A stretch of DNA of 28,173 bases from an uncultured Bdellovibrionales bacterium (GTDB taxonomy: Bacteria; Bdellovibrionota; FAC87; UBA2466), in the NCBI GenBank assembly GCA_937903155.1, contig CALCZU010000130.1, positions 1 through 28,173 on the forward strand, written 5' to 3'. A program made the translations under genes and the position numbers. Under the pieces are notes generated by a model. The model was not told the DNA's origin and ran no database searches. It worked only from the letters and a program-made list of their open reading frames with translations. Position 1 is the stretch's first letter. Each line of letters starts with the position of its first letter. Positions 1 through 7,222 of this stretch are shown here, in pieces.

Positions 1-225
1 CATCTCCCTGCCCTCAGGCGTTTTTCCAAACGACTGGCACTTCACTTTTTCGGGGTAAGCTTTTACGAAAGCCTTACAAAGACGAACGACCTCATCATAG
101 CGGCCTGTCTCTTTAAATTCCGTTTTTTCGGCTTTCGTTTCTAAACCAATGATGGAGTCAATTTCGCGTTCCTCATCGGCAAAGATGAGAGAGGAAACCA
201 AAAGAAAAAGAATAAGAAATCTCAT
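1..225 (-). CDS. M14-type zinc carboxypeptidase, N-terminal fragment
   Basis: Only the first 75 codons are inside the window; the gene runs off the left edge. The ATG is at 225-223 and the frame stays open to base 1. Residues 1-16 are a hydrophobic signal peptide (MRFLILFLLVSSLIFA). The mature part contains RYDEVVRLCKAFVKAYPE followed by FGKTPEGREM. This layout (helix, then tyrosine-proline, then a 'G-x-S/T-x-E-G-R' motif) is typical of the start of M14 zinc carboxypeptidases, just before the zinc-binding HxxE motif, which would lie outside the window. The role would be periplasmic or extracellular removal of C-terminal residues from peptides or peptidoglycan. The family call rests on this short motif stretch only. 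No strong Shine-Dalgarno is seen; AAAAGA precedes the ATG. Confidence 0.65.
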   Translation of the reverse strand, partial: MRFLILFLLVSSLIFADEEREIDSIIGLETKAEKTEFKETGRYDEVVRLCKAFVKAYPEKVKCQSFGKTPEGREM

Positions 226-256
226 TCTTTTAGGGCTACACGAATGTTGGTTTGTT

Positions 257-352
257 GTCATTGCGAGGAGCCGAAGGCGACGAAGCAATCTCGCCGATAA
301 CATGAGCGCTCTTTTGCGTCGAGATTGCTTCGTCGCCTTCGGCTCCTCGCAA
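257..352. repeat. REP-like palindromic element, intact copy
   Basis: Two perfectly complementary 33-base arms (261-293 and 320-352) flank a 26-base spacer. The left arm begins GTCATTGCGAGGAGC when read from 257 and ends in GCAATCTCG at 293. Transcribed, it would form a very stable hairpin. It lies between the promoter side of the carboxypeptidase gene and the 3' end of the hypothetical membrane-protein gene. The pattern CATTGCGAG...GAAGCAATCTC resembles a palindromic repeat that I recall recurring in many bacterial genomes. Degenerate relatives occur in this window at 5729-5757 and 6790-6867. No T-run follows, so it is not a standard terminator. Confidence 0.85.
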
Positions 353-381
353 CGACGGGTTTTACGTGATTTTGTCGCAAT

Positions 382-1269
382 TTAAGGCTTTAGAGTCAGG
401 TGTTTTTCGAAAACTTCGATTTTCTTCTTTAAAGCGTCTCGATCTTGGGGTTTGAGTGTCTGAACGAGCGTTTCGCATCGCTTGGCATCGTACTGGGTTA
501 AACAGTAGTGAGCAGTGCGTAGTTCCTGCATTCTGTCTTTTGACTGAAAAAGAAAGAAGATGGATCCAACGGTCAAAAAGAGAGATAAAAGCCCCATCGA
601 CGTCCATTTTGCCCAAGTCTTTTCGACTCGTTTAATCACAATACCTTCATGAAGAATCATGAAGACGACGGCAAAGGCAGCGAGATAGCCAATTTTTTCT
701 AAGATAATGGAAAGAAGACCATTTGAAAGATTGGGACGGACTTCCATTCGTAATGCGCTTAACACTCCGAAATATCCAATCGTAAAGAGACTAAAGAAGA
801 AAAATAAAATCGATGAGAAATCCAGATCGGCCCAATGCCATCCTGCAGAACCCGCGATTTCGCGCTGGCGAAAACGAACTAGTAAGGTATTTAAATCATG
901 ACAAGCAGCTCGGCGTGTTTGAATCGCTTTCCAGCCTGTGGGGTCGATCGGCAAAATTTCTGGGAGTTGGAAAAGAGTTAACCAGCGCAAAAGCGTTCCG
1001 ACTTGGATCCACGCAGAAACAACGACGCGCCCATCTTCGTGTCTAAATTCAACAAAAGTCTGATAAAAAGAGGAATTGTATCCTTTGGTATAAACTCGCT
1101 TCCGGCCTTTCATAGCCGTGAGATGATATCCCATCTCATGCGCCCAACTCTCGATGACGGGCCAAGACTCTGCGCGCACCGAAAAATCACGGTACCAATT
1201 GCGAAAGCGATCGGTATCTTCCATTACGGCAATTCTTCTTTTCGGTTTTTCTTCTCTGGACAAAAACAC
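382..1269 (-). CDS. Hypothetical membrane protein, three TM segments
   Basis: I do not recognise a family for this 295-aa protein. The first 150 residues look soluble and are rich in Trp, Tyr and Arg. Three hydrophobic segments follow at about 153-171, 193-212 and 224-242. The C-terminal tail (about 245-295) is charged, with a Cys-containing stretch and a Lys-rich helix. No signal peptide is seen. The start is GTG at 1269, supported by AGGAG nine bases upstream. The in-frame ATG at codon 16 (MEDTDRF) is an alternative with no better ribosome site. The gene is alone, divergent from the iminopeptidase, and its 3' end abuts the REP-like palindrome. Coding potential is supported by length, ribosome site and clear TM segments. 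Confidence 0.7.
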   Translation of the reverse strand: MFLSREEKPKRRIAVMEDTDRFRNWYRDFSVRAESWPVIESWAHEMGYHLTAMKGRKRVYTKGYNSSFYQTFVEFRHEDGRVVVSAWIQVGTLLRWLTLFQLPEILPIDPTGWKAIQTRRAACHDLNTLLVRFRQREIAGSAGWHWADLDFSSILFFFFSLFTIGYFGVLSALRMEVRPNLSNGLLSIILEKIGYLAAFAVVFMILHEGIVIKRVEKTWAKWTSMGLLSLFLTVGSIFFLFQSKDRMQELRTAHYCLTQYDAKRCETLVQTLKPQDRDALKKKIEVFEKHLTLKP

Positions 1270-1411
1270 TTCGAGTTTCTCCTAAGCGACAGTAGAAGCA
1301 AGCGAACTGCCAAGACACTTTCAGAATACGGAAAAACTTTTATGCCTCGCGGTTGGATTTTCGTCTGAGTGATGACAAAAATTGTAATGATCCTCCAAAA
1401 GTTTATTCACT

Positions 1412-1417
1412 TATGGT
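1412..1417 (+). promoter_or_regulatory. Possible -10 box (TATGGT) close to pip start
   Basis: TATGGT ends 11 bases before the pip ATG and no Shine-Dalgarno lies between. If this is the -10, transcription would begin within a few bases of the start codon, giving a leaderless or nearly leaderless mRNA. The -35 region is poor. A similar arrangement precedes the MutH-family gene. Confidence 0.3.
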
Positions 1418-1428
1418 AGCGTCTCGCT

Positions 1429-2400
1429 ATGTTTGACCTTAAAAAAGATCCTCAAAGTTGGCTTTATCCGTTAATAGAACCCTATAGAACGGGAACCCTT
1501 AAAGTTTCGGATGTTCATACGCTTTACTGGGAAGAATCGGGTAATCCAAAAGGTAAGCCCGCTGTGTTTTTACACGGAGGCCCCGGCGGCGGTACCGAAG
1601 CAAAGATGCGACGATTTTTTAATCCCGAAAAATATCGAATTATTTTATTCGACCAAAGAGGTTGCGGAAAAAGCAAACCCTACGCCTCGCTCGAAGCGAA
1701 CACGACGTGGGACTTGGTTGAAGACATTGAAAAACTCAGAAAGCACTTGAACGTCTCAAAATGGCAGGTTTTCGGAGGTTCTTGGGGTTGTACTCTTGCA
1801 CTCGCGTATGCTGAAACTCATCCCGAGTCCGTGACAGAATTGATTTTGCGCGGCGTTTTTCTTTTGCGTAAGAAAGAAATCGATTGGTTCTACCAAGGTG
1901 GCGCCGATATGATTTATCCAGATGCGTGGGAAGAATATAAAAACGCAATTCCCGTCGAAGAACGCGGGGATTTTGTAAAAGCTTACTATAAGAGACTTAC
2001 GAGTTCGGATCATTCTGTCCAACTCGCGGCCGCACGCGCCTGGAGTATTTGGGAAGGCTCTACGAGTAAACTCTTAACCGACACTTCTTTTGTCACCCAC
2101 TACGGAAGCGACGAATTTGCATTGGCGTTCGCGCGAATCGAATGCCACTATTTTACCAATCGAGGATTTTTTGATCCCGACGATCAACTTTTACAAAATG
2201 CCGGAAGATTGAGAAAGATTCCAGGCGTGATCGTTCAAGGGCGATATGACGTTGTTTGTCCGATGGATAGCGCTTGGGCGCTGCACCGAGCGTGGCCGGA
2301 AGCCGAATTTATTTTGGTTCCCGACGCCGGGCACTCGGCTTTTGAATTTGGAATTTCAAAAGGCCTTGTTTCTGCGACCGACAAATTCGCGAACAGCTAA
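1429..2400 (+). CDS. pip: Proline iminopeptidase (S33)
   Basis: This is an alpha/beta-hydrolase that removes N-terminal proline from peptides, normally in the cytoplasm. The 323-aa length is usual for the bacterial monomeric type. Visible family signatures are the oxyanion-hole segment HGGPGGG (49-55), DQRGCGKS (75-82), the nucleophile elbow GGSWGC with Ser118, the catalytic acid in GRYDVVCP (Asp274) and DAGHS with His302. The start region WLYPLIEPYRTGTLKVSDVH is also typical, which supports the ATG at 1429. There is no signal peptide. The nucleophile elbow has Cys after Gly where most homologues have Ser; this is not a catalytic position. The gene ends head-on into gcdH with the stop codons overlapping by 4 bases. 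Confidence 0.93.
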   Translation: MFDLKKDPQSWLYPLIEPYRTGTLKVSDVHTLYWEESGNPKGKPAVFLHGGPGGGTEAKMRRFFNPEKYRIILFDQRGCGKSKPYASLEANTTWDLVEDIEKLRKHLNVSKWQVFGGSWGCTLALAYAETHPESVTELILRGVFLLRKKEIDWFYQGGADMIYPDAWEEYKNAIPVEERGDFVKAYYKRLTSSDHSVQLAAARAWSIWEGSTSKLLTDTSFVTHYGSDEFALAFARIECHYFTNRGFFDPDDQLLQNAGRLRKIPGVIVQGRYDVVCPMDSAWALHRAWPEAEFILVPDAGHSAFEFGISKGLVSATDKFANS

Positions 2401-2407
2401 AAAGCTG
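2394..2407. terminator. Small stem-loop at convergent pip/gcdH ends
   Basis: CAGCT-AAAA-AGCTG forms a perfect 5-bp stem exactly over the overlapping stop codons of the two convergent genes. It is short and lacks a T-run, so a terminator role is only suggested by position. Confidence 0.3.
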
Positions 2408-3563
2408 CGACGCCAGTAATTTCTTTTCCTAGAACAAGAAGATGAATGTCGTTGGTGCCTTCGTAGGTGAAGACCGTTTCGAGGTTACACATATGGCGCA
2501 TCGATTTATATTCGTCCATAATTCCATTCGCACCTAAGATATCGCGTGATAGTCGAGCGACTTCTAACGACGATTCTACATTGGATTGCTTTGCAAGGCT
2601 CACTTGAGCGGGAGTCAGTTTCCCCGCCTCTTTTAATTGCCCGAGTCTCAAAGCCAAAAGTTGGCCGTGAGTAATTTTTGAAAGCATCAGCGCGAGTTTT
2701 CTCTGAACCATTTGTTTATGAGTCAAAGGCACACCAAATAAAATCCGCGTCTTGGCAAATTGCACAGCCTCGTCAAAACAGGCTTCGGCAGCTCCTAAGA
2801 CGCCCCAGGAAATTCCGTACCGCGCTTGATTTAAGCACTTTAAAGCGGACTTTAGACCATCACTCTTTGGAAGAATGGCATCTTCAGGAAGTTCCACCTG
2901 ATCAAAATACAATTCCGAAGTCACAGAAGCTCGGAGTGAAATTTTTCCGACCATTTTTTTGGCAGTAAATCCTTTAGAAGAAGTGGGAACCACAAAACCT
3001 CGAATCCCGTCGGTTGTTTTTGCCCAAACGATTGCGACTTGCGCGAGGTTCCCATTTGTAATCCAAGCTTTTGAGCCATTTAAAATCCACTTGCCGTTTT
3101 TTTTCTCGGCCGTTGTCCGCATGGCCGAAGGATCCGAACCGCCATCAGACTCAGTGAGTCCAAAGCAACCAATTGCCTTCCCCTGCCCCAGTTTGGGAAG
3201 CCATTCTGACTTTTGCGCTTCTGTGCCAAATTCAAAAATTGGATACATCACAAGTGAACTTTGAACAGACGCAAAACTTCTAAAACCTGAGTCACATCGT
3301 TCTAATTCTTTCAGCGCAATTCCGTAACTAACCGCATCGAGTTCGGGAAGCCCGTAGCCTTTTAAACTTCCTCCTAAAACTCCTAATGCTGCGATTTTAG
3401 GAACCGCCTCTTCCGGAAAATTTTCGGTCCGCCATGCATTTTGGATTTTGGGTTCGAGTTCCTTTTGAACAAAATTTCGAACGCTGCTCTGAACTTGAAG
3501 TTGTTCAGGTGTTAAAAGCGAATCAAGGTCGAGTAAATCGGGAAATGGATGAGCGGATGCCAT
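2397..3563 (-). CDS. gcdH: Glutaryl-CoA dehydrogenase
   Basis: This flavoprotein of the acyl-CoA dehydrogenase family oxidises and decarboxylates glutaryl-CoA to crotonyl-CoA in lysine and tryptophan breakdown. The 388 residues align by eye along their whole length with GcdH. Matches include ELERCDSGFRSFASVQSSLVM-like residues 87-107 with the substrate-binding Arg95, GCFGLTESDGGSDPS (FAD/substrate loop), WITNGN, KISLRAS, LNQARYGISWGVLGA, and YEGTNDIH with the catalytic base Glu368. The Arg and the GLTE-type loop separate it from short-chain acyl-CoA dehydrogenases. The ATG at 3563 has AGAGGT seven bases upstream. No electron-transfer flavoprotein or other lysine-catabolism gene is adjacent, so it is not in an obvious pathway operon here. 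Confidence 0.93.
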   Translation of the reverse strand: MASAHPFPDLLDLDSLLTPEQLQVQSSVRNFVQKELEPKIQNAWRTENFPEEAVPKIAALGVLGGSLKGYGLPELDAVSYGIALKELERCDSGFRSFASVQSSLVMYPIFEFGTEAQKSEWLPKLGQGKAIGCFGLTESDGGSDPSAMRTTAEKKNGKWILNGSKAWITNGNLAQVAIVWAKTTDGIRGFVVPTSSKGFTAKKMVGKISLRASVTSELYFDQVELPEDAILPKSDGLKSALKCLNQARYGISWGVLGAAEACFDEAVQFAKTRILFGVPLTHKQMVQRKLALMLSKITHGQLLALRLGQLKEAGKLTPAQVSLAKQSNVESSLEVARLSRDILGANGIMDEYKSMRHMCNLETVFTYEGTNDIHLLVLGKEITGVAAF

Positions 3564-3628
3564 GGAGATTACCTCTGCTTTATTTCTGTCTTAGATTTCG
3601 CATTTTTTCAAGCGTTTCCCTAAACCTC

Positions 3629-3634
3629 TATGCT
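3629..3634 (+). promoter_or_regulatory. Possible -10 box (TATGCT) before mutH-like gene
   Basis: TATGCT ends 12 bases before the ATG at 3647. A TTTCAA hexamer 17 bases further up could be a weak -35. The AGGG at 3635-3638 could act as a weak Shine-Dalgarno. If the -10 is real, most of that site would lie outside the transcript. Confidence 0.35.
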
Positions 3635-3646
3635 AGGGTAAGCGCA

Positions 3647-4291
3647 ATGTTAAGGAACGAAACAATCCTCAAACTCGAATCTGAGTTAGCCCAGCAAAAC
3701 CTCTACGATTTAGCGCTCGCACACCACATTACGGTCACCAAAAACGGAAAGGTGAATAAGGGCTGGGTCGGACAAACGTTAGAACGAGTGGCCGAACTTC
3801 AAAATTCAAACGCCCAAAAAAAAGACGGAGAAGATTTCGAATTAAAATCAACAAGCCTTATTCCTAAAGACGACCAATGGGTCCCCAAAGAGACGATTAA
3901 AATAACGATGCTCAATCCCACGCAAATGCTCGAAGAGACATTTGAGACCTCGGCACTTTGGAATAAATTGGTTCGTTTGATCTTCGTCGGTTGCTACCAT
4001 GAGTCCGAAACTCTCTGCCGCGCCATCACTATTAAAGGAATCGACATCACAAACCCGAAGCTCGTTTCTCCGATTCAAGACTTCTGGGAAGACATTCAGC
4101 ACATCTTAATCAGTGGCGAAATGCCAAAATACTACGATGTCGGTCGCTCAGACGACGACATCCAGCTAAGACCCACCGGAGACGGTAAGCACTACAGTAT
4201 CTGCCCTATCACAGGAGAAAAATTTCCCGCTCGAGCCTTTTATATTACGAAGAAGTTCATCTCAAAAATTCTATTTGATTCGGTTGAATAG
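3647..4291 (+). CDS. mutH: MutH/Sau3AI-family DNA endonuclease
   Basis: I take the ATG at 3647 (214 aa), because the open frame further upstream lies inside gcdH. The protein resembles MutH, the hemimethylated-GATC nicking enzyme of mismatch repair, from end to end. It has KGWVGQTLERV (38-48) with Glu46, a PD-(D/E)xK-type core DGEDFELKS with Asp60 or Asp63, Glu65 and Lys67, and ETSALWNKLVRLIFV (100-114). It also has PIQDFWEDIQHILISGE (142-158), DIQLRP (171-176), and RAFYITKKFISKILF (196-210), which matches MutH's C-terminal LKKNF segment. The length is close to E. coli MutH (229 aa). No methyltransferase, mutS or mutL is nearby. The family also contains GATC restriction enzymes such as Sau3AI, so it could be a repair nickase or a lone restriction-type nuclease. 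Family confidence is high; the exact role is open. Confidence 0.85.
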   Translation: MLRNETILKLESELAQQNLYDLALAHHITVTKNGKVNKGWVGQTLERVAELQNSNAQKKDGEDFELKSTSLIPKDDQWVPKETIKITMLNPTQMLEETFETSALWNKLVRLIFVGCYHESETLCRAITIKGIDITNPKLVSPIQDFWEDIQHILISGEMPKYYDVGRSDDDIQLRPTGDGKHYSICPITGEKFPARAFYITKKFISKILFDSVE

Positions 4292-4370
4292 CTGTTTATT
4301 TTTTAAGTTCACTGACTAATTTTTAGACAATTTTAAATCAAAAACCGACACCTTTACGCACGCCTTATTC

Positions 4371-4387
4371 TGGCAAACAAACTGCAT
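4371..4387 (+). promoter_or_regulatory. Candidate sigma-54 (-24/-12) promoter
   Basis: The sequence TGGCAAACAAACTGCAT has GG at 4372-4373 and GC at 4384-4385, the exact 12-base offset of the -24/-12 consensus (TGGCACG-N4-TTGCA). It would start transcription near 4397, just before the GAGGT ribosome site at 4402-4406 and the lipoprotein ATG at 4412. No good sigma-70 promoter is seen in this gap. No upstream activator site was identified. Confidence 0.45.
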
Positions 4388-4411
4388 CCTAATCAAGCAA
4401 CGAGGTATTTT

Positions 4412-5722
4412 ATGAAAACAGTTTTATTTAGCTTCTTAATCTTTTTTGTGGCAGCTTGTAGCTCGAAAAACGAGACAAGTGCTGTACCTACTCGGGTCAC
4501 AACCAGTCCAACTACGACGACAACGACGGTTGATCCCACGACTCTTTCAAGTGCTTACTCGGTGGCCATTACGGCATCACCTTCAACGACCGCAAGTTTA
4601 GGTGGAACAATTACACTGACTTCCGTTGCGACGGGAATCACGAATCCTATCTATAGCTACTACTACGTTGGAACTAACACGATTTCAGCAACCGCCTCTC
4701 AAAATGGAAACGCCGCAATCATCAGCGCAAGCGTCGCTGGAACAGTGGTTATCGGAGTGACGGCAACGGAATCCTCCAATAGCGCAATCCAAGCCTCGAG
4801 CCAAGTGACTCTGCAATTCGGTTCAGTTTCTACGGTTGCTCAATCGGTTGTTTTAACCGCTTCACCTGCAACTTCGGTGGTTGTCGGTTCAAGCATCGCT
4901 TTAAGCGCTGCTGCAACAGGTTTTACGAGCCCAGTCTATAGCTTTTACTATCCGAGCGGAAATGCTCTCTCGGCAACCGGAACACAATCGGGTAATACCG
5001 CTACGTTTACCTCTAGCATTGCAGGTTCTTTAGTTGTCGCCGTGACGGTGACTGAATCGACGAACAGCGCGATTCAAGCCACAACTCAAGTCACACTCCA
5101 ATTTACGACCGGAACAAGCTCGACTTACTCCGTTTCGATTGCGGCTTCACCTTCGACGACAGCAGCTGTCGGTTCAACGATTGGCTTAGTCGCAACTGCC
5201 GTGAATATCACAAACCCTGTCTTTAACTTCTACTACCCGAATGGAAACGCTATCGGTGCTGTAGGATATCAAAGCGGTGGAAGTGCTGCATTTACAGCAA
5301 GTGCTGCAGGTTCTATCGTCGTAGCCGTCTCGGTAAGCTCTGCATCGAACAGCAGCATCCAAGCGAGCAGCCAAATCACTTTGCAATTTACGGGAAGCTC
5401 AACAACACCGAGCACATCGATTACGTGCTCGCTCACAGCAAGTGCTTCGAGCTTGCCTCTCTATAGCAACTTCAATTTTTACATCAGCTCGAACACGGGT
5501 GAAAATTTAAGACTTGTTTACTGGGATCCAGGCGAAACGTGGAGCTCGACTCCTCCCACGCTTCCCTACACGCTTTCGATGACTGGGAACTTAAACTATT
5601 TCTACGGATATTACTCGCAACGAGGCACTAAAAACGTTCGAGTGATTGCAGAATCGGTTTCTCGTCCTGGCGTGTACTGTAACGCTGGTGCGATGTTAAC
5701 AACATCTGTCACAGTTTACTAA
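4412..5722 (+). CDS. Surface lipoprotein with three 95-aa Ig-like repeats
   Basis: This 436-aa protein has a lipoprotein signal peptide ending in VAAC with the lipidated Cys16. A Thr/Ser-rich linker follows (about 25-48). Three repeats come next with a period of exactly 95 residues: the equivalent motifs V-x-(I/L)-(T/A)-ASP begin at 51, 146 and 241. Each repeat contains a YYYV/FYYP segment, an NSxIQAS/T segment, and ends in (S/T)QVTLQF or similar. Their beta-strand-like Thr/Val alternation resembles bacterial Ig-like or cadherin-like surface domains. The C-terminal unit (about 336-436) differs; it has two Cys (339, 423) that could form a disulfide. The ribosome site is GAGGT six bases before the ATG. 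Function is unknown; a surface adhesin or stalk is plausible. It is monocistronic and convergent with ispH. Confidence 0.85.
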   Translation: MKTVLFSFLIFFVAACSSKNETSAVPTRVTTSPTTTTTTVDPTTLSSAYSVAITASPSTTASLGGTITLTSVATGITNPIYSYYYVGTNTISATASQNGNAAIISASVAGTVVIGVTATESSNSAIQASSQVTLQFGSVSTVAQSVVLTASPATSVVVGSSIALSAAATGFTSPVYSFYYPSGNALSATGTQSGNTATFTSSIAGSLVVAVTVTESTNSAIQATTQVTLQFTTGTSSTYSVSIAASPSTTAAVGSTIGLVATAVNITNPVFNFYYPNGNAIGAVGYQSGGSAAFTASAAGSIVVAVSVSSASNSSIQASSQITLQFTGSSTTPSTSITCSLTASASSLPLYSNFNFYISSNTGENLRLVYWDPGETWSSTPPTLPYTLSMTGNLNYFYGYYSQRGTKNVRVIAESVSRPGVYCNAGAMLTTSVTVY

Positions 5723-5728
5723 AAAGCA

Positions 5729-5757
5729 GTCATTGCAAGCACAGCGAAGTAATCTCG
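5729..5757. repeat. Degenerate REP-like half element
   Basis: GTCATTGCAAGCACAGCGAA followed by GTAATCTCG resembles the left arm of the palindrome at 257-293. It sits just after the lipoprotein stop in the convergent gap with ispH. An AGCGA-N7-TCGCT stem lies at its right end. The opposite arm is missing, so it looks like a decayed or partial copy. Confidence 0.55.
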
Positions 5758-5788
5758 CTGCGAAAGAACGCTTTTCTTTACTGTCCGA

Positions 5789-6718
5789 CTACTGAAGCAA
5801 AGTTGCGATGTAGGTGCCGACCTCGTCGACATAATCTTCGGGAGTGGAGGCTCCGCCTGTCACTCCCACTTTAAACTTTCCACTAAACCAAGCCGGATCA
5901 ATCTCTTCTTTCACTTCAATCAGATAGGTAGTGGGTTGATAGAGCTTACAAATCTTTTCGAGCTTCTTCGTATTCGAGCTATTCTTTCCACCGACGACAA
6001 TCATGATATCGGCTTCTTGCGACAGCGTAGCAGCCTCGTTTTGGCGCACGGAGGTCGCATCACAGATGGTATTGTGAACGGCTACTTCTGAGAAGCGAGC
6101 ACGACACTTCTCCACAATCTGGTCGAAGACTCCCACTTCAATCGTCGTCTGAGCGAGGATACCCACCTTCTCAACGCCCTCTGGAATCAAGGCAACGTCG
6201 TCGGGATTGTAGGTCACAAGGTAATCTGGCTTACTGTAGTAACTGATAACCCCATTCACTTCAGGATGCTTTTTATCGCCGACTAGGACAAGGAAATAAC
6301 CTTTTTCAGCCAGCCCTTGAGCAATCCGCTGGGGTTTTTTCACTAACGGACAAGTCGCATCGACGATCTTAACGCCTCTGTCTTTGAAAGATTTTTCAAT
6401 TTCTTTCCGAACCCCGTGCGAGCGAAGTACGACGGTACCGCCACTGACTTCTTCTGCGGATTCCGCAATCTGCAACCCTTTTTCGGTCAGCTCGCCTACG
6501 ACCATTGGATTATGAATCAATGGCCCAAACGAAAACACTTGGGCATCCGCTTTGCGAGATTTCTTCGCGACACTCTGCCGTCCCAACTTTATCGCGCGAA
6601 CCACTCCGAAGCATGCACCGGCATTTGTCGCCACGGTAATTTCAATCGACTTATCTTTTGAAAAACAAAGCGCCCGCTTCGCAACTTGAGTTTCGGTATT
6701 TGTCTGAAGGTCGTTCAT
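5789..6718 (-). CDS. ispH: 4-hydroxy-3-methylbut-2-enyl diphosphate reductase
   Basis: IspH catalyses the last step of the MEP isoprenoid pathway, reducing HMBPP to IPP and DMAPP with a [4Fe-4S] cluster in the cytoplasm. The three cluster cysteines are visible in GACFGV (Cys36), DATCPLV (Cys123) and NTICDAT (Cys219). Other signatures are GPLIHNP (65-71), RSHG (99-102), HPE (151-153), the AQTT segment (189-192) and TGGASTPE near the C-terminus. The 309-aa length is typical; the N-terminal extension of about 25 residues before ITVATNAGAC is slightly long. The ATG at 6718 has AGAGG seven bases upstream, which supports it. The gene stands alone, preceded by a non-coding region of about 500 bp. 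Confidence 0.95.
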   Translation of the reverse strand: MNDLQTNTETQVAKRALCFSKDKSIEITVATNAGACFGVVRAIKLGRQSVAKKSRKADAQVFSFGPLIHNPMVVGELTEKGLQIAESAEEVSGGTVVLRSHGVRKEIEKSFKDRGVKIVDATCPLVKKPQRIAQGLAEKGYFLVLVGDKKHPEVNGVISYYSKPDYLVTYNPDDVALIPEGVEKVGILAQTTIEVGVFDQIVEKCRARFSEVAVHNTICDATSVRQNEAATLSQEADIMIVVGGKNSSNTKKLEKICKLYQPTTYLIEVKEEIDPAWFSGKFKVGVTGGASTPEDYVDEVGTYIATLLQ

Positions 6719-6789
6719 AAGAAGCCTCTAAAGTACTTGCCTCTTCCCAGCCTTGTCAAACCACTCAAAGAAATCGCAGCGTTACAGCG

Positions 6790-6867
6790 AAATTGCGAGG
6801 ATCCACAGCCTACGCGACAAATTTCCCTTGTCCAGATTGCGAGAAGACTACGCCTTCTCGCGATGAC
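6790..6867. repeat. Degenerate REP-like pair upstream of ispH
   Basis: A left half (AATTGCGAGG from 6791, ending GCGACAAATTT) and a right half (AGATTGCGAG from 6834, ending CTCGCGATGAC at 6867) resemble the two arms of the 257-352 element with many changes. Inside the right half GCGAGAAG (6839-6846) pairs perfectly with CTTCTCGC (6854-6861). Confidence 0.55.
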
Positions 6868-7189
6868 AGAAACGAGAATTATCTAAATGGATTGTGAAGA
6901 TTATTTTTTGTCTACTAAATCGACAGACCGCAGGAACTTGTTGTTCCTCAAGTTCACCTCCAACCATGAAAATACATGTCTGGAATGCCCAGGGTTGCGA
7001 GGAATGAAGCCCCGGCAGGTAATGGAGAGGCGAGAGTCATACATGAACCCAGGTTCGCCACGTCCTAAAACTTTTGGGGCTGATAAATTGAGATAGGTCA
7101 CCCGCGAGTTCAATCATCTCAGTTCGAACCTTAGTTAGCCGAACGTCATGTCAACAGCTGTCGGGATCTCAAAATCAGTCTGGTAACGA

Positions 7190-7222
7190 GAATCTACCCA
7201 ATCCGATAAGGTGGGTAGATTC
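7190..7222. terminator. 11-bp stem-loop after the Cys/Gly-rich protein gene
   Basis: GAATCTACCCA (7190-7200) pairs perfectly with TGGGTAGATTC (7212-7222) around an 11-base loop, starting 10 bases beyond the minus-strand stop codon at 7232. The position suits a transcript 3' end. There is no U-run, so intrinsic termination is unproven; it may be an mRNA-stabilising hairpin. Confidence 0.45.

Noticed and set aside
3434..3646. Upstream in-frame extension of the MutH-family gene
   Set aside because: It lies over the 5' end of gcdH on the other strand, lacks MutH similarity, and a promoter-like box and family-matching N-terminus support the ATG at 3647.
6887..7113. Two overlapping open frames on opposite strands (69 and 70 aa)
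   Set aside because: No ribosome sites, no recognisable protein, and the stretch is hairpin-rich non-coding DNA.
6901..7222. Known structured RNA (tmRNA, 6S, RNase P or SRP RNA) in the ispH upstream gap
   Set aside because: A few short matches such as GGGGCTGAT resemble tmRNA ends, but no tag frame, tRNA-like arm or other conserved core could be found.
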